DNA of 54,163 nt, from the NCBI RefSeq assembly GCF_014230305.1, contig NZ_JACLAU010000023.1:1-54163 (forward strand). Direction: 5' to 3'. Shown here one piece after another: positions 9,361-17,233 of the stretch. Each line of letters begins with the position of its first letter. The stretch's first letter is position 1. The notes below the pieces were generated by a model. That model was given only the letters and a program-made list of their open reading frames with translations, did not search any database and was not told where the DNA came from. Both the position numbers and the translations under genes were made by a program. The DNA is from Novosphingobium aerophilum (GTDB lineage: Bacteria; Pseudomonadota; Alphaproteobacteria; Sphingomonadales; Sphingomonadaceae).

Positions 9361-10308
9361 ATGGCGCCGCCGACTTCCCGGCGCTCGGGCTTTTCGAAGC
9401 GGGCGCAGTACGGGACGTTTCTCGGCTACGTGGCCGCATTCGCCGGGATGCTGGCGGGTGCCCTGGTGCTGGTTGTCGCCTTCATGAACCGCGACGCCTT
9501 TTCCGGCCTGCGCGGCGCTGCCGGTGATGTCGTCGCGCCGGCGGGCCGCACCATGGCCGCCGGCCGGGCGAGCGCGCATGATCTGGGGGCGGTGCTTTCG
9601 GGCTATCTGACCAGCGGTGCCAGCCACGCCCGGATGCAGCGCGAGCTGGAGCTGGCCCGGGTTCGCCTGGCCGAAGCCCGGGCGCTGGAGGATGAGAACC
9701 GCCACCTGCGCGCGCTGCTCGCCCTGCGCGAGGTACCGGACCGTCCGATTGCCTTCGCGCGGATGATCGCCTCGAGCGCGTCGAGCACGCGCCGCTTCGC
9801 CACCATTTCGGCCGGGGCCGGACAGGGCATCGCCGTGGGCATGCCGGTGCGCACGCCGCGCGGGCTGGTCGGCCGTGTGCTCGAGGTGTCGCGGACCACC
9901 GCGCGCGTGCTGCTGGTGACCGATCCGGAAAGCCTGGTCCCGGTGCAACGCGCGCGCGATGGCGTGGCGGCCCTGGCGCAGGGCCATGGTGACGGCACGC
10001 TGCAGCTGCGCCTGATCAATCTGGGGATCAACCCGATCAAGCCCGGGGACGTGTTCGTCACCTCGGGTTCGGGCGGGCTCTACGCCCCGGGGACCGCCGT
10101 GGCCGTCGTGATCGAAGTGACGCGCGACGGCGCGATTGCGCGGGTGCTCGGCGATCCCGCCACCGTGGACTACGTGGCGATCTATCCGGTGTTCGCGCAG
10201 GCCGCCGCCATGCCGGAAGCCCTGACCGCGCCGCCTGTCGCCGAACCGGCGGCGCTGCCCCGGCGCAAGCCGGGCGCCAAGGCGGCCACCGCAGGGGCGG
10301 CGGACTGA
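9361..10308 (+). CDS. mreC: Rod shape-determining protein MreC
   Basis: About 315 residues. A short cytoplasmic basic tail is followed by one transmembrane helix (about 22-45), a coiled coil (about 85-125, rich in LELARVRLAEARALEDEN) and the double beta-barrel periplasmic domain with the conserved VGMPVRTPRGLVGRV-type region. MreC links MreB and MreD to the penicillin-binding protein. I chose the ATG at 9361, which has GGAG six bases upstream, over the GTG at 9346. The C-terminal 40 residues are Pro/Ala-rich and likely disordered. Confidence 0.96.
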   Translation: MAPPTSRRSGFSKRAQYGTFLGYVAAFAGMLAGALVLVVAFMNRDAFSGLRGAAGDVVAPAGRTMAAGRASAHDLGAVLSGYLTSGASHARMQRELELARVRLAEARALEDENRHLRALLALREVPDRPIAFARMIASSASSTRRFATISAGAGQGIAVGMPVRTPRGLVGRVLEVSRTTARVLLVTDPESLVPVQRARDGVAALAQGHGDGTLQLRLINLGINPIKPGDVFVTSGSGGLYAPGTAVAVVIEVTRDGAIARVLGDPATVDYVAIYPVFAQAAAMPEALTAPPVAEPAALPRRKPGAKAATAGAAD

Positions 10309-10847
10309 TGCCGTTCGGCCTCGCTGAGCCCGGCCGCCAGATCAACCGGGTGCATTCGCCGCTGCTTGCCCGCGCCGTGCCGTGGCTGACCGTCGCCCTC
10401 GCCTCGATCATGCAGACCATGCCGGTGATCGCCGCGGCCCCGGTGGTTCCGCCGCTGGGCTTCATGATCCTGCTGGCCTGGCGTCAGCTCCACCCCGGGC
10501 TCCTGCCGGTCTGGGCCGGTCTGCCGCTGGGCCTGGTGGACGATCTCTATTCCGGCCAGCCGATGGGATCGGCCATGTTCCTGTGGTCGGTGGCGATGAT
10601 CACGCTCGATCTGGTCGAGCAGCGTTTCCCCTGGCGCTCCTACCTCGTCGACTGGGCGGTGGCCGCCGGGTTCATCGGCGTTTACCTGGTCCTGTCCGGC
10701 ATCCTTGCCGCCCCGCCGCAGAGCCTGCCTCTGCTGCAGGTGCTGGGGCCGCAACTGGTCCTGTCGATCCTGCTGTTCCCCCTTTCGGAGCGGTTCATCG
10801 CATTGTGCGATCGGCTCCGCCTCGCCCGGTTCCGGAGCATCGCGTGA
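10308..10847 (+). CDS. mreD: Rod shape-determining protein MreD
   Basis: A 179-residue polytopic inner-membrane protein with about five hydrophobic segments and the sequence PLGLVDDLYSGQPMGSAMFLW typical of MreD. Its start overlaps the mreC stop and its own stop overlaps the mrdA start (TGATG), showing tight translational coupling. It is part of the cell-elongation complex. Confidence 0.93.
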   Translation: MPFGLAEPGRQINRVHSPLLARAVPWLTVALASIMQTMPVIAAAPVVPPLGFMILLAWRQLHPGLLPVWAGLPLGLVDDLYSGQPMGSAMFLWSVAMITLDLVEQRFPWRSYLVDWAVAAGFIGVYLVLSGILAAPPQSLPLLQVLGPQLVLSILLFPLSERFIALCDRLRLARFRSIA

Positions 10848-13006
10848 TGTGGCCGTTCGGTCGGCGCGAGCGGGCCCGCCAGACCATGGGCCGCCACATC
10901 AGCACCGGCACCTTGGCCAACAGCTTCGATCGCCGGGCCGTGGTGATCGGATCGGTCCAGGGCGGCATCGGTCTGCTGCTGGCCGCGCGGATGGGCTACA
11001 TCGCGCTGTTCCAGAACGAACGCTACAAGACCCTGGCCGAAAGCAACCGCGTCAACCTGTCGCTGATCCCCCCGCGCCGGGGCTGGATCCTCGATCGGCA
11101 CGGGACCCCGCTGGCGACCAACCGCACCGATTTTCGGGTCGATCTTGTGCCCGAGCGTCTGGTTGACCCCGAACGGACCGTCAGCGAGCTGGGCAGCCTG
11201 CTCAAGCTCAGCCCGGTCCAGCTTCAGGACCTGTCGGACAAGATCAAGCGGAGCCGCGGTTTCCAGCCGGTGGAGGTCGCAGCCAAGCTCGATTTCGATA
11301 CCTTCTCGGCGATCAGCGTGCGCCTGCCGGAAATGCCGGGGGTCATCCCGCAGCGCGGTTACCTGCGCTATTACCCGACCGGGCCCGCCGTCGCGCACCT
11401 GATCGGCTACGTCGGTCCGGCCTCGGCCGAGGACTACGAGGTGGATCGCAACCCCCTGCTGATCACGCCCGGCTACAAGGTGGGCAAGGACGGCCTGGAA
11501 AAGGAGTTCGAGACCACCCTGCGCGGCGTGCCGGGGGCGCGGCGGACCGAGGTGACCGCCACGGGCCGGGTGGTGCGGGACCTGTCGATGCGCGAGGACG
11601 TGCCCGGCAACCCGATCCGGCTGACCATCGACGGACAGCTACAGGACTATGCCGCGCGGCGCATCGGACTGGAATCGGCCGCCGTGGTGGTGATCGATTG
11701 CCAGACCGGCGGGATCCTGGCGCTGGTGTCGATGCCGGCCTTCGATCCCAACAGCTTCGTCGGCGGGATCGGCCGGCTGCAGTGGAAGATGCTGAACGAG
11801 GATGATCACATCCCGCTGCTCAACAAGGCCTTGCGCGGGCTGTACCCGCCCGGCTCGACGATGAAGCCGATGGCCACCCTGGCCCTCCAGCAGCATGGCG
11901 TCGACCCGGCCGAGCGGGTCTCGTGCCCCGGGGGCTATCGCCTGGGCAGCCGGTTCTTCCGCTGCGACGCGGTGCATGGCTCGGTCGACATGCGCCAGGC
12001 GATCGAACACAGCTGCAACACCTATTTCTGGTCCATGGCCCACCGCGTCGGTTACGATGCGATCGCCCCCGTGGCGCGGCTGCTCGGGCTGGGTCAGGAA
12101 TTCGATCTGCCGGGAACCCGCCAGCGGTATGGCACGATCCCCGACGCGGCCTGGAAGATGCGGCGCTACAAGCAGGAATGGACCGCGGCGGATTCGCTCA
12201 ACGCGTCGATCGGCCAGGGCTATGTCTCGGTCTCGCCGTTGCAGCTGGCGGTGATGACCGCGCGGATCGCCTCGGGCCGTACCCTCAACCCCTCGCTGAT
12301 CCACGGCCGCCCGCAGCCGCTCGGGCCCGCCCTGCCCTTCACACCCGAACAGTTCGCGGTCACGCATGATGGCATGTTCGGCGTGGTCAACGGGCGCGGC
12401 ACCGCGGTGGCCAGCAAGCTGGCTGTTCCCGGCGTGCAGATGGCCGGCAAGACCGGGACCGCGCAGGTCCGCGCCCTGGTCAGCCGCGGCCACGTGGGGG
12501 ACTGGAAATCGCGCGATCATTCGCTGTTCATCGGCTATGCACCCACCGACGCGCCGCGTTATGCCGTGTCGGTGGTGGTCGAACACGGCACCTTCGGCGC
12601 CCGCGCCGCAGCGCCCATCGCGCGCGACGTGCTGACCTTCCTGTTCGATCCGGGCCGAGCCTGGGACACCCTGCTGGCCATGGAAAAGACCTGGGGCGGC
12701 ACACCGACCGAACGGATGGAGGCGCGCTATCGGGCCTATGTCGCCAAGGTCGGCACCGGGGCGCCCAGCGTGGGCGATGACGAGGCCGTGGCTCAAGCGA
12801 TCACCGAAGCCGACAACACCGAGGCTCCGGTCGAGAACGTGGGCACCACGCCCGACACGGTTCGCGAGGAGCCGCCCCAGACCGATCCGCGCGATGCCAA
12901 TCCCCGGCCCGCGACCACGCCTGAGGCCAGGCCTCGCGCAGCCGCCGGTGCCGAACCCGCCGCCGTTGCCGAGCCGGTGACCGCGCCGAAGGGAGGACAG
13001 CCATGA
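10847..13006 (+). CDS. mrdA: Penicillin-binding protein 2 (elongasome transpeptidase)
   Basis: About 719 residues: an N-terminal membrane helix, a pedestal domain and a transpeptidase domain. The catalytic motifs are present: YPPGSTMKPM with the active-site Ser (SxxK), SCNTYFW (SxN) and AGKTGTAQ (KTG). PBP2 crosslinks lateral-wall peptidoglycan together with RodA. The 100-residue C-terminal extension is Pro/Ala/Glu-rich and looks disordered, longer than in enterobacterial PBP2. The start is the ATG overlapping the mreD stop; an in-frame GTG lies directly before it. Confidence 0.96.
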   Translation: MWPFGRRERARQTMGRHISTGTLANSFDRRAVVIGSVQGGIGLLLAARMGYIALFQNERYKTLAESNRVNLSLIPPRRGWILDRHGTPLATNRTDFRVDLVPERLVDPERTVSELGSLLKLSPVQLQDLSDKIKRSRGFQPVEVAAKLDFDTFSAISVRLPEMPGVIPQRGYLRYYPTGPAVAHLIGYVGPASAEDYEVDRNPLLITPGYKVGKDGLEKEFETTLRGVPGARRTEVTATGRVVRDLSMREDVPGNPIRLTIDGQLQDYAARRIGLESAAVVVIDCQTGGILALVSMPAFDPNSFVGGIGRLQWKMLNEDDHIPLLNKALRGLYPPGSTMKPMATLALQQHGVDPAERVSCPGGYRLGSRFFRCDAVHGSVDMRQAIEHSCNTYFWSMAHRVGYDAIAPVARLLGLGQEFDLPGTRQRYGTIPDAAWKMRRYKQEWTAADSLNASIGQGYVSVSPLQLAVMTARIASGRTLNPSLIHGRPQPLGPALPFTPEQFAVTHDGMFGVVNGRGTAVASKLAVPGVQMAGKTGTAQVRALVSRGHVGDWKSRDHSLFIGYAPTDAPRYAVSVVVEHGTFGARAAAPIARDVLTFLFDPGRAWDTLLAMEKTWGGTPTERMEARYRAYVAKVGTGAPSVGDDEAVAQAITEADNTEAPVENVGTTPDTVREEPPQTDPRDANPRPATTPEARPRAAAGAEPAAVAEPVTAPKGGQP

Positions 13007-14118
13007 GCACCGGACTGGTCCCCGATCCCGTCGCGCGGCAACCCTGGACCGTGATTCTCCCCCTGCTGGCGCTGGTCACCTTTGGCGCGACGGTGCTCTA
13101 TTCGGCCGCGGGCGGATCGCTGCGGCCGTGGGCGCTGACCCATTTCCTGCGCTTCTTCGTGTTTCTGGCCATGGCCATCGTGATCAGCCGGGTGCGCAAG
13201 GACACCTTCAAGCAACTGGCCTACCCGATCTATGGTCTGACCGTGCTGCTGCTGGTGCTGGTCGAGCTGATCGGGGGGATCGGCGGAGGCAGTCAGCGCT
13301 GGCTCAACCTGGGCTTCATGACGCTGCAGCCGTCGGAGCTGATGAAGCCGGTGATCGTGCTGGTGCTGGCCCGGTTCTACGATGACCTGCCGCCCTCGAT
13401 GACGGCCAGTTGGCGGGCGCTGGTGCCCGCCGCGGCGCTGCTGGTCCTGCCGGCCGGGCTGGTGATGATCCAGCCCGACCTGGGGACCGGGCTGGCCATC
13501 AGCTTCGGCGCCGTGGTGGTGGTGTTCCTGGCCGGGGTGCCGCTGTGGTGGTTCATCGCGGCAGGCACGGCGGCGCTGGTCGCGGCGCCGGTCGCCTTCT
13601 TCACCCTGCTCCACGATTACCAGCGCCAGCGCGTCTTCGTGTTCCTCGATCCGGCAGCCGATCCGCTGGGGACCGGGTATCACATCCTGCAATCGACCAT
13701 CGCGATCGGATCGGGCGGGCTGGTGGGCAAGGGCTTCGGCAACGGATCGCAAAGCCACCTCGATTACCTGCCGGAAGCGCACACCGACTTCGTCTTCGCC
13801 ACCATGGCCGAGGAATGGGGCATGCTGGGCGGGCTGTTCGTGATCGGCACCTTCGCCTGGGTGCTGGGCTGGGGCTGGCGGGTCGCGCTTTCCGCGCCGG
13901 ACCGGTTCGCCCAGTTGCTCGCCGGCGGGATGGTCTTCACGATGTTCTTCTATGTCTGCATCAACCTGATGATGGTCATGGGCCTGGCCCCGGTGGTGGG
14001 GATCCCCCTGCCCTTCATGAGCCACGGCGGCTCGTCCATGATGACCAACATGATCTGCGTCGGCACGATCATGGCGGTGGCCAACTGGAGCCGCAGCGGC
14101 ACCGGCACCCTAGCCTGA
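13003..14118 (+). CDS. rodA: SEDS peptidoglycan polymerase RodA
   Basis: A 371-residue polytopic membrane protein of the SEDS family, with about ten hydrophobic segments. Conserved RodA/FtsW features include GGSQRWLNLGFMTLQPSE, MIQPDLGTGLA and the C-terminal GIPLPFMSHGGSSM. RodA polymerises glycan strands and PBP2 crosslinks them. Its ATG overlaps the mrdA stop. This is the last gene of the elongasome operon. Confidence 0.97.
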   Translation: MSTGLVPDPVARQPWTVILPLLALVTFGATVLYSAAGGSLRPWALTHFLRFFVFLAMAIVISRVRKDTFKQLAYPIYGLTVLLLVLVELIGGIGGGSQRWLNLGFMTLQPSELMKPVIVLVLARFYDDLPPSMTASWRALVPAAALLVLPAGLVMIQPDLGTGLAISFGAVVVVFLAGVPLWWFIAAGTAALVAAPVAFFTLLHDYQRQRVFVFLDPAADPLGTGYHILQSTIAIGSGGLVGKGFGNGSQSHLDYLPEAHTDFVFATMAEEWGMLGGLFVIGTFAWVLGWGWRVALSAPDRFAQLLAGGMVFTMFFYVCINLMMVMGLAPVVGIPLPFMSHGGSSMMTNMICVGTIMAVANWSRSGTGTLA

Positions 14119-14132
14119 CACGCCGCGCACGA

Positions 14133-14154
14133 TTTTTTGCGGCGCGGCAAAAAA
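14133..14154. other. Inverted repeat after rodA
   Basis: TTTTTTGC, a 6-nt GGCGCG centre, then GCAAAAAA. The T-run precedes and the A-run follows the stem, so it is not a classic intrinsic terminator on either strand, although it may still end the operon. It lies 15 bp past rodA. Confidence 0.45.
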
Positions 14155-14239
14155 AGCCCTTTTCACCCGGATTTTCGACGCTATAGGGAGCGCTCCCGGC
14201 GACGGGAACCCTGGCACAGCCAAACGCGGCAGGCCATGT

Positions 14240-14316
<77 letters not shown>

Positions 14317-15001
14317 TTTCTCCTTATAAAGCATATGCTTACAGCGCGACAGCAGAGACCTGCCGCGTGGCGGAATTGCGCTAGGTAGCTCTCTAGGTAG
14401 CAGGCTCCTTGAAACTGATTTTGTGAGCGAAAGCTGCAAAATGGCCGTTCCGCGGGTTGCTTTGCGGCCCAGCTCAAGCTCACTTTCCAAGGCTGGCACG
14501 AATCGGCACTCTCAAAGTCGTCAGCCCTGCGACTTATATTTGAGTTCGGCGGTCCCATCTCAGCGGCAGAGGTGACCAAATGCCAATTCCGGATGCGATG
14601 ATCATTATCTGCCCGTCCTGCTCGATGGCAAGGCGCAGCTCGATGGATGAGCTAGCCTATAGCACGCTGCAGGCGGACAAGGTTCTGGTGTTCTGACGCC
14701 GGGTGATAGCAATCCTGCGGGGCTTACTATGGCCGCGAAGGAGCACGGCAATTCGCTCGGTGACGCCTCCAGGCGCTGGCGCTGCAGCCTCCTCGGCCAG
14801 ATCACAGATCGCCGTGAAGCGGGCTGGCTTGGCGAAGGACGAATGCAGGCGCGGCCTTCATCGCGATCAAGGCGAAAAAGCCCCCGCTCCAAACGTAACA
14901 CAACTCGCGGAAGCATCTTGCCCCGCGCTCATTCGATTTGCCCGGATGTGCTCCGGGTTTCGCGGGAGCAGAGATAAAGACGCTGGCATCTAATGCGACG
15001 A
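14317..15001. other. Left end of island, no supported gene
   Basis: About 685 bp. Several short overlapping frames exist but none has a recognisable product or a good start. It holds the doubled CTAGGTAGC motif near its left edge. This is where an integrase gene would usually lie, so the stretch may be the scar of a deleted integrase. Confidence 0.5.
14381..14401 (+). repeat. Doubled CTAGGTAGC motif, copy 1
   Basis: CTAGGTAGC at 14381 and again at 14393 (12-bp period), starting 65 bp past the end of the att repeat. The same pair lies 65 bp past the second att copy. Paired short repeats beside an att core resemble integrase arm-type binding sites. Confidence 0.65.
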
Positions 15002-15430
15002 CTAATGCTGTGCGTATACGCTGGTGCGCGCGGCCCCGAATGCAATGACGTTATACCGCTGCGCGCGAACGCCCGGCACCTCCATGCCTGGCGAACCGAT
15101 CGGCATGCCTGCGACCGCAAGCCCGCGAACACCTTTCGGGCGGTTCGCCAGCACGCGGCGCATGTCGACAATCGGAACGTGTCCCTCGAAGGCGATTCCG
15201 TCGACAATCGCAGTGTGGCATGACGCCAGGTTTGCAGGAAGACCCGCCTGCCGCTGGAAGGCAGCACGGTTCGCGTCATCGACGATCCGCACATTTCTGC
15301 CGAAGGCCTGGCGAACCCGGGCCGCCCATTGTTCGCAGCACCCACATCCCGGATCGCGATGCATCAGGATGTCGCCTGCCGCGAGCGCGGGGGTCGAAAA
15401 CAACGCCAGTGCCAGAACCAGCTTTCGCAT
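15002..15430 (-). CDS. DUF411 exported metal-binding protein
   Basis: A 142-residue protein with a signal peptide (MRKLVLALALFSTPALA). A DUF411 domain follows, with the CGCC pair in HRDPGCGCCEQWAARVR, a conserved CHTA (SCHTAIVDG) and the motif GHVPIVDMRRVL. DUF411 proteins are periplasmic and recur in copper and silver resistance clusters. I chose 15430 because the ATG has GGAG seven bases upstream and opens the signal peptide. It is the last gene of the leftward copper block, separated by a hairpin from the small Cys-rich gene. Confidence 0.85.
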   Translation of the reverse strand: MRKLVLALALFSTPALAAGDILMHRDPGCGCCEQWAARVRQAFGRNVRIVDDANRAAFQRQAGLPANLASCHTAIVDGIAFEGHVPIVDMRRVLANRPKGVRGLAVAGMPIGSPGMEVPGVRAQRYNVIAFGAARTSVYAQH

Positions 15431-15518
15431 GTGTAATCTCCTCATCCGCGGGTGGCCGCTGAACCGCAACGGCGTCAACTACAGCCAAAATCCGCTTTTG
15501 CCGGTAGTCACATGGCAA

Positions 15519-15550
15519 TGCGCGGAGGGTGGCTGAATACCCTCCGCGCA
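15519..15550 (-). terminator. Perfect 12-bp hairpin between copper genes
   Basis: TGCGCGGAGGGT (15519-15530) and ACCCTCCGCGCA (15539-15550) pair perfectly around an 8-nt loop, right after the small Cys-rich gene. There is no T-run. It may attenuate transcription into the DUF411 gene or protect the upstream mRNA end. Confidence 0.55.
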
Positions 15551-15557
15551 CCATTGC

Positions 15558-15758
15558 TTACTTGTGATCCATGCCGCTCATGTCGTGACCAGCATGCTCA
15601 CCAGCCTGCTCGCCATGCTCCTTGCAGCAGGCCATCTGGCCGTGCTCGTCCTTCTTGCAGCAACAGCACGGCTTTTCTGGCGTCGGTGCAGGCTCGGCTG
15701 CAAACGCGGCAGTAGAAAGCGAGAGCGCGAGGGCGCCCAGCAGATACTTGGATTTCAT
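15558..15758 (-). CDS. Small exported Cys/His/Met-rich protein
   Basis: 66 residues: a signal peptide (MKSKYLLGALALSLSTAAFA), a Pro linker, then CCCCKKDEHGQMACCKEHGE and a tail with HAGHDMSGMDHK. Six Cys and many His/Met in about 45 mature residues strongly suggest a metal-chelating periplasmic peptide. Its ATG overlaps the stop of the next gene upstream (ATGA), so it is translated with it. The long upstream extension of the frame has no support. I know no specific name for it. Confidence 0.75.
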   Translation of the reverse strand: MKSKYLLGALALSLSTAAFAAEPAPTPEKPCCCCKKDEHGQMACCKEHGEQAGEHAGHDMSGMDHK

Positions 15759-16111
15759 GTGTATTCTCCAGATAAGATTGAAACGGATCGGGAAACCGGC
15801 TGGCGCGGGGGCGGTGTCGGTGGCTCGGGCGTCAATCCGGACAGGCTTTGGGGCGCCCGGATCTCCGGGCCGATCCAATCCCATCGTATGGCATTCAGAT
15901 TGGTGCCGATGGCAGGCGCAGCAAAGAGGCACGCATGACAGACCCGCGCCACGTCCGGTGCGCCATGATGATGTGAGCGGTCGCCGCTTCCCGGCATGTC
16001 GCCGCATTCCATGTTAGCGGTCTGCATCGAAGCCGCTGCCGGGGCGGCGCAAAGCGGTCCTGCGCCGAACGCCAATGCTAGCGCAACAATGAAAGCGACG
16101 ACCGATTTCAT
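15755..16111 (-). CDS. Exported His/Cys protein, CopL/DUF2946-like
   Basis: 118 residues with a signal peptide (about 1-23), then MECGDMPGSGDRSHHHG, a CHAC motif (VCHACLFAAP) and a Pro-rich tail. The composition and order resemble the small proteins found next to copAB and the chromosomal copy at 3845-4171. It lies 66 bp after copB in the same direction and overlaps the Cys-rich peptide gene by 4 bp. A copper-related role is inferred from context. Confidence 0.65.
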   Translation of the reverse strand: MKSVVAFIVALALAFGAGPLCAAPAAASMQTANMECGDMPGSGDRSHHHGAPDVARVCHACLFAAPAIGTNLNAIRWDWIGPEIRAPQSLSGLTPEPPTPPPRQPVSRSVSILSGEYT

Positions 16112-16177
16112 AGGATCAAGTCCTGCTCCGTTGCGACCCGTCGGTCCAGCCAAAGTCATTGTGCATTGCCATCAGAA

Positions 16178-17233
16178 TCAGAACCAGACCCTGACGCCAG
16201 CGACAAAACTGACCGCATCTGGATCTTCTCCTGCGAGCCGTGACAAACGCGCGGTGTCACCCGCCTTCCGGCTCCATTCCACGCCAACATAGGGCGCGAG
16301 CTCGCGTCGGATCTCATAGCGCAAGCGCGCACCCAGTTCGAAGTCGGTGAGTCCTGATCCGACCCCGATCACGGGCATGTCCTGAGCGGAGAAATTAAGT
16401 TCCGCTCGAGGCTGGAAGATAAGGCGCTGGGTGATCCGCTCATCGTAGCTTCCCTCAAGGCGAGCCCGGATGTCCCCCTTGTCGGAGAGGAACATCTGCC
16501 CCGTCAAATGGAACCAGTAAGGCGCGATCCCCTCTACCCCGAGCACGGCATAAGTCCGCGAGGGATTGGGCACTATATCGTGCCGCAAGCCGACATGGGC
16601 ATTCCAGAACGGCGAGATGGCACGTGAATAGAGTGCCTGGATTTCCAGATCCTCGATCGGCTCGCCGAATGCGCCCTCGCCCTCTGTTTTGATCAGGAGG
16701 CGATCGACGTCACCGCCGAACCAGGCCTCGCCTGCCCAACGATAACCGTCCCTGCCCTTGCGCGCCTGGAATTCGGCGAGATCGAAGAGTACCATCGACC
16801 CGCTGAAGGCTCCATTCTCTCGCCGTAGGGCTTCGCGTGCGCGCGCCATCTCAGCGGGATCGAACACGGTATCCGCGGCATGGTCGCCTGGCGGCGCAGG
16901 GGCGGGAGCAGTTCCGATAGCCGGATCACCCTCGGACATGCCCGCCATGGCATTCATATCATGGCCGGAGTGATCGATGGCTTCAGGCCGTGGCGGACCG
17001 GCTGGCTTAGGCTCGGCAGCGTGTCCGGCATGGGGATCGACTGCGACAGGCGCGGGAACTGCAGCTTCGGGCTGACTATGGCCGGAATGGTCCATTGCAG
17101 CCGGCGGGGCCTCGGCTCGAGCAACTGTGCCGGGCGCATCCTTCATTTCCATGCCTGGCATGGTGGATTGAGCCCCCGCAAAGCCGGGCGTTGCCAGCAA
17201 GACAGCAGCGCTGATGAGAAGGGTCGCCTTCAT
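16178..17233 (-). CDS. copB: Copper resistance protein B
   Basis: 351 residues. A signal peptide is followed by a Met/His-rich copper-binding region (about 22-105, motifs MPGMEM, MDHSGHS, DPHAGHA, IDHSGHDMNAMAGM). The C-terminal CopB barrel domain includes YRWAGEAWFGGDVDRLLIK, RHDIVPNPSRTYAVLGVEG and YVGVEWSRKAG, ending FVAGVRVWF with the terminal Phe of outer-membrane proteins. CopB is an outer-membrane copper-binding protein paired with CopA. Its start overlaps the copA stop by 4 bp. Confidence 0.96.
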   Translation of the reverse strand: MKATLLISAAVLLATPGFAGAQSTMPGMEMKDAPGTVARAEAPPAAMDHSGHSQPEAAVPAPVAVDPHAGHAAEPKPAGPPRPEAIDHSGHDMNAMAGMSEGDPAIGTAPAPAPPGDHAADTVFDPAEMARAREALRRENGAFSGSMVLFDLAEFQARKGRDGYRWAGEAWFGGDVDRLLIKTEGEGAFGEPIEDLEIQALYSRAISPFWNAHVGLRHDIVPNPSRTYAVLGVEGIAPYWFHLTGQMFLSDKGDIRARLEGSYDERITQRLIFQPRAELNFSAQDMPVIGVGSGLTDFELGARLRYEIRRELAPYVGVEWSRKAGDTARLSRLAGEDPDAVSFVAGVRVWF

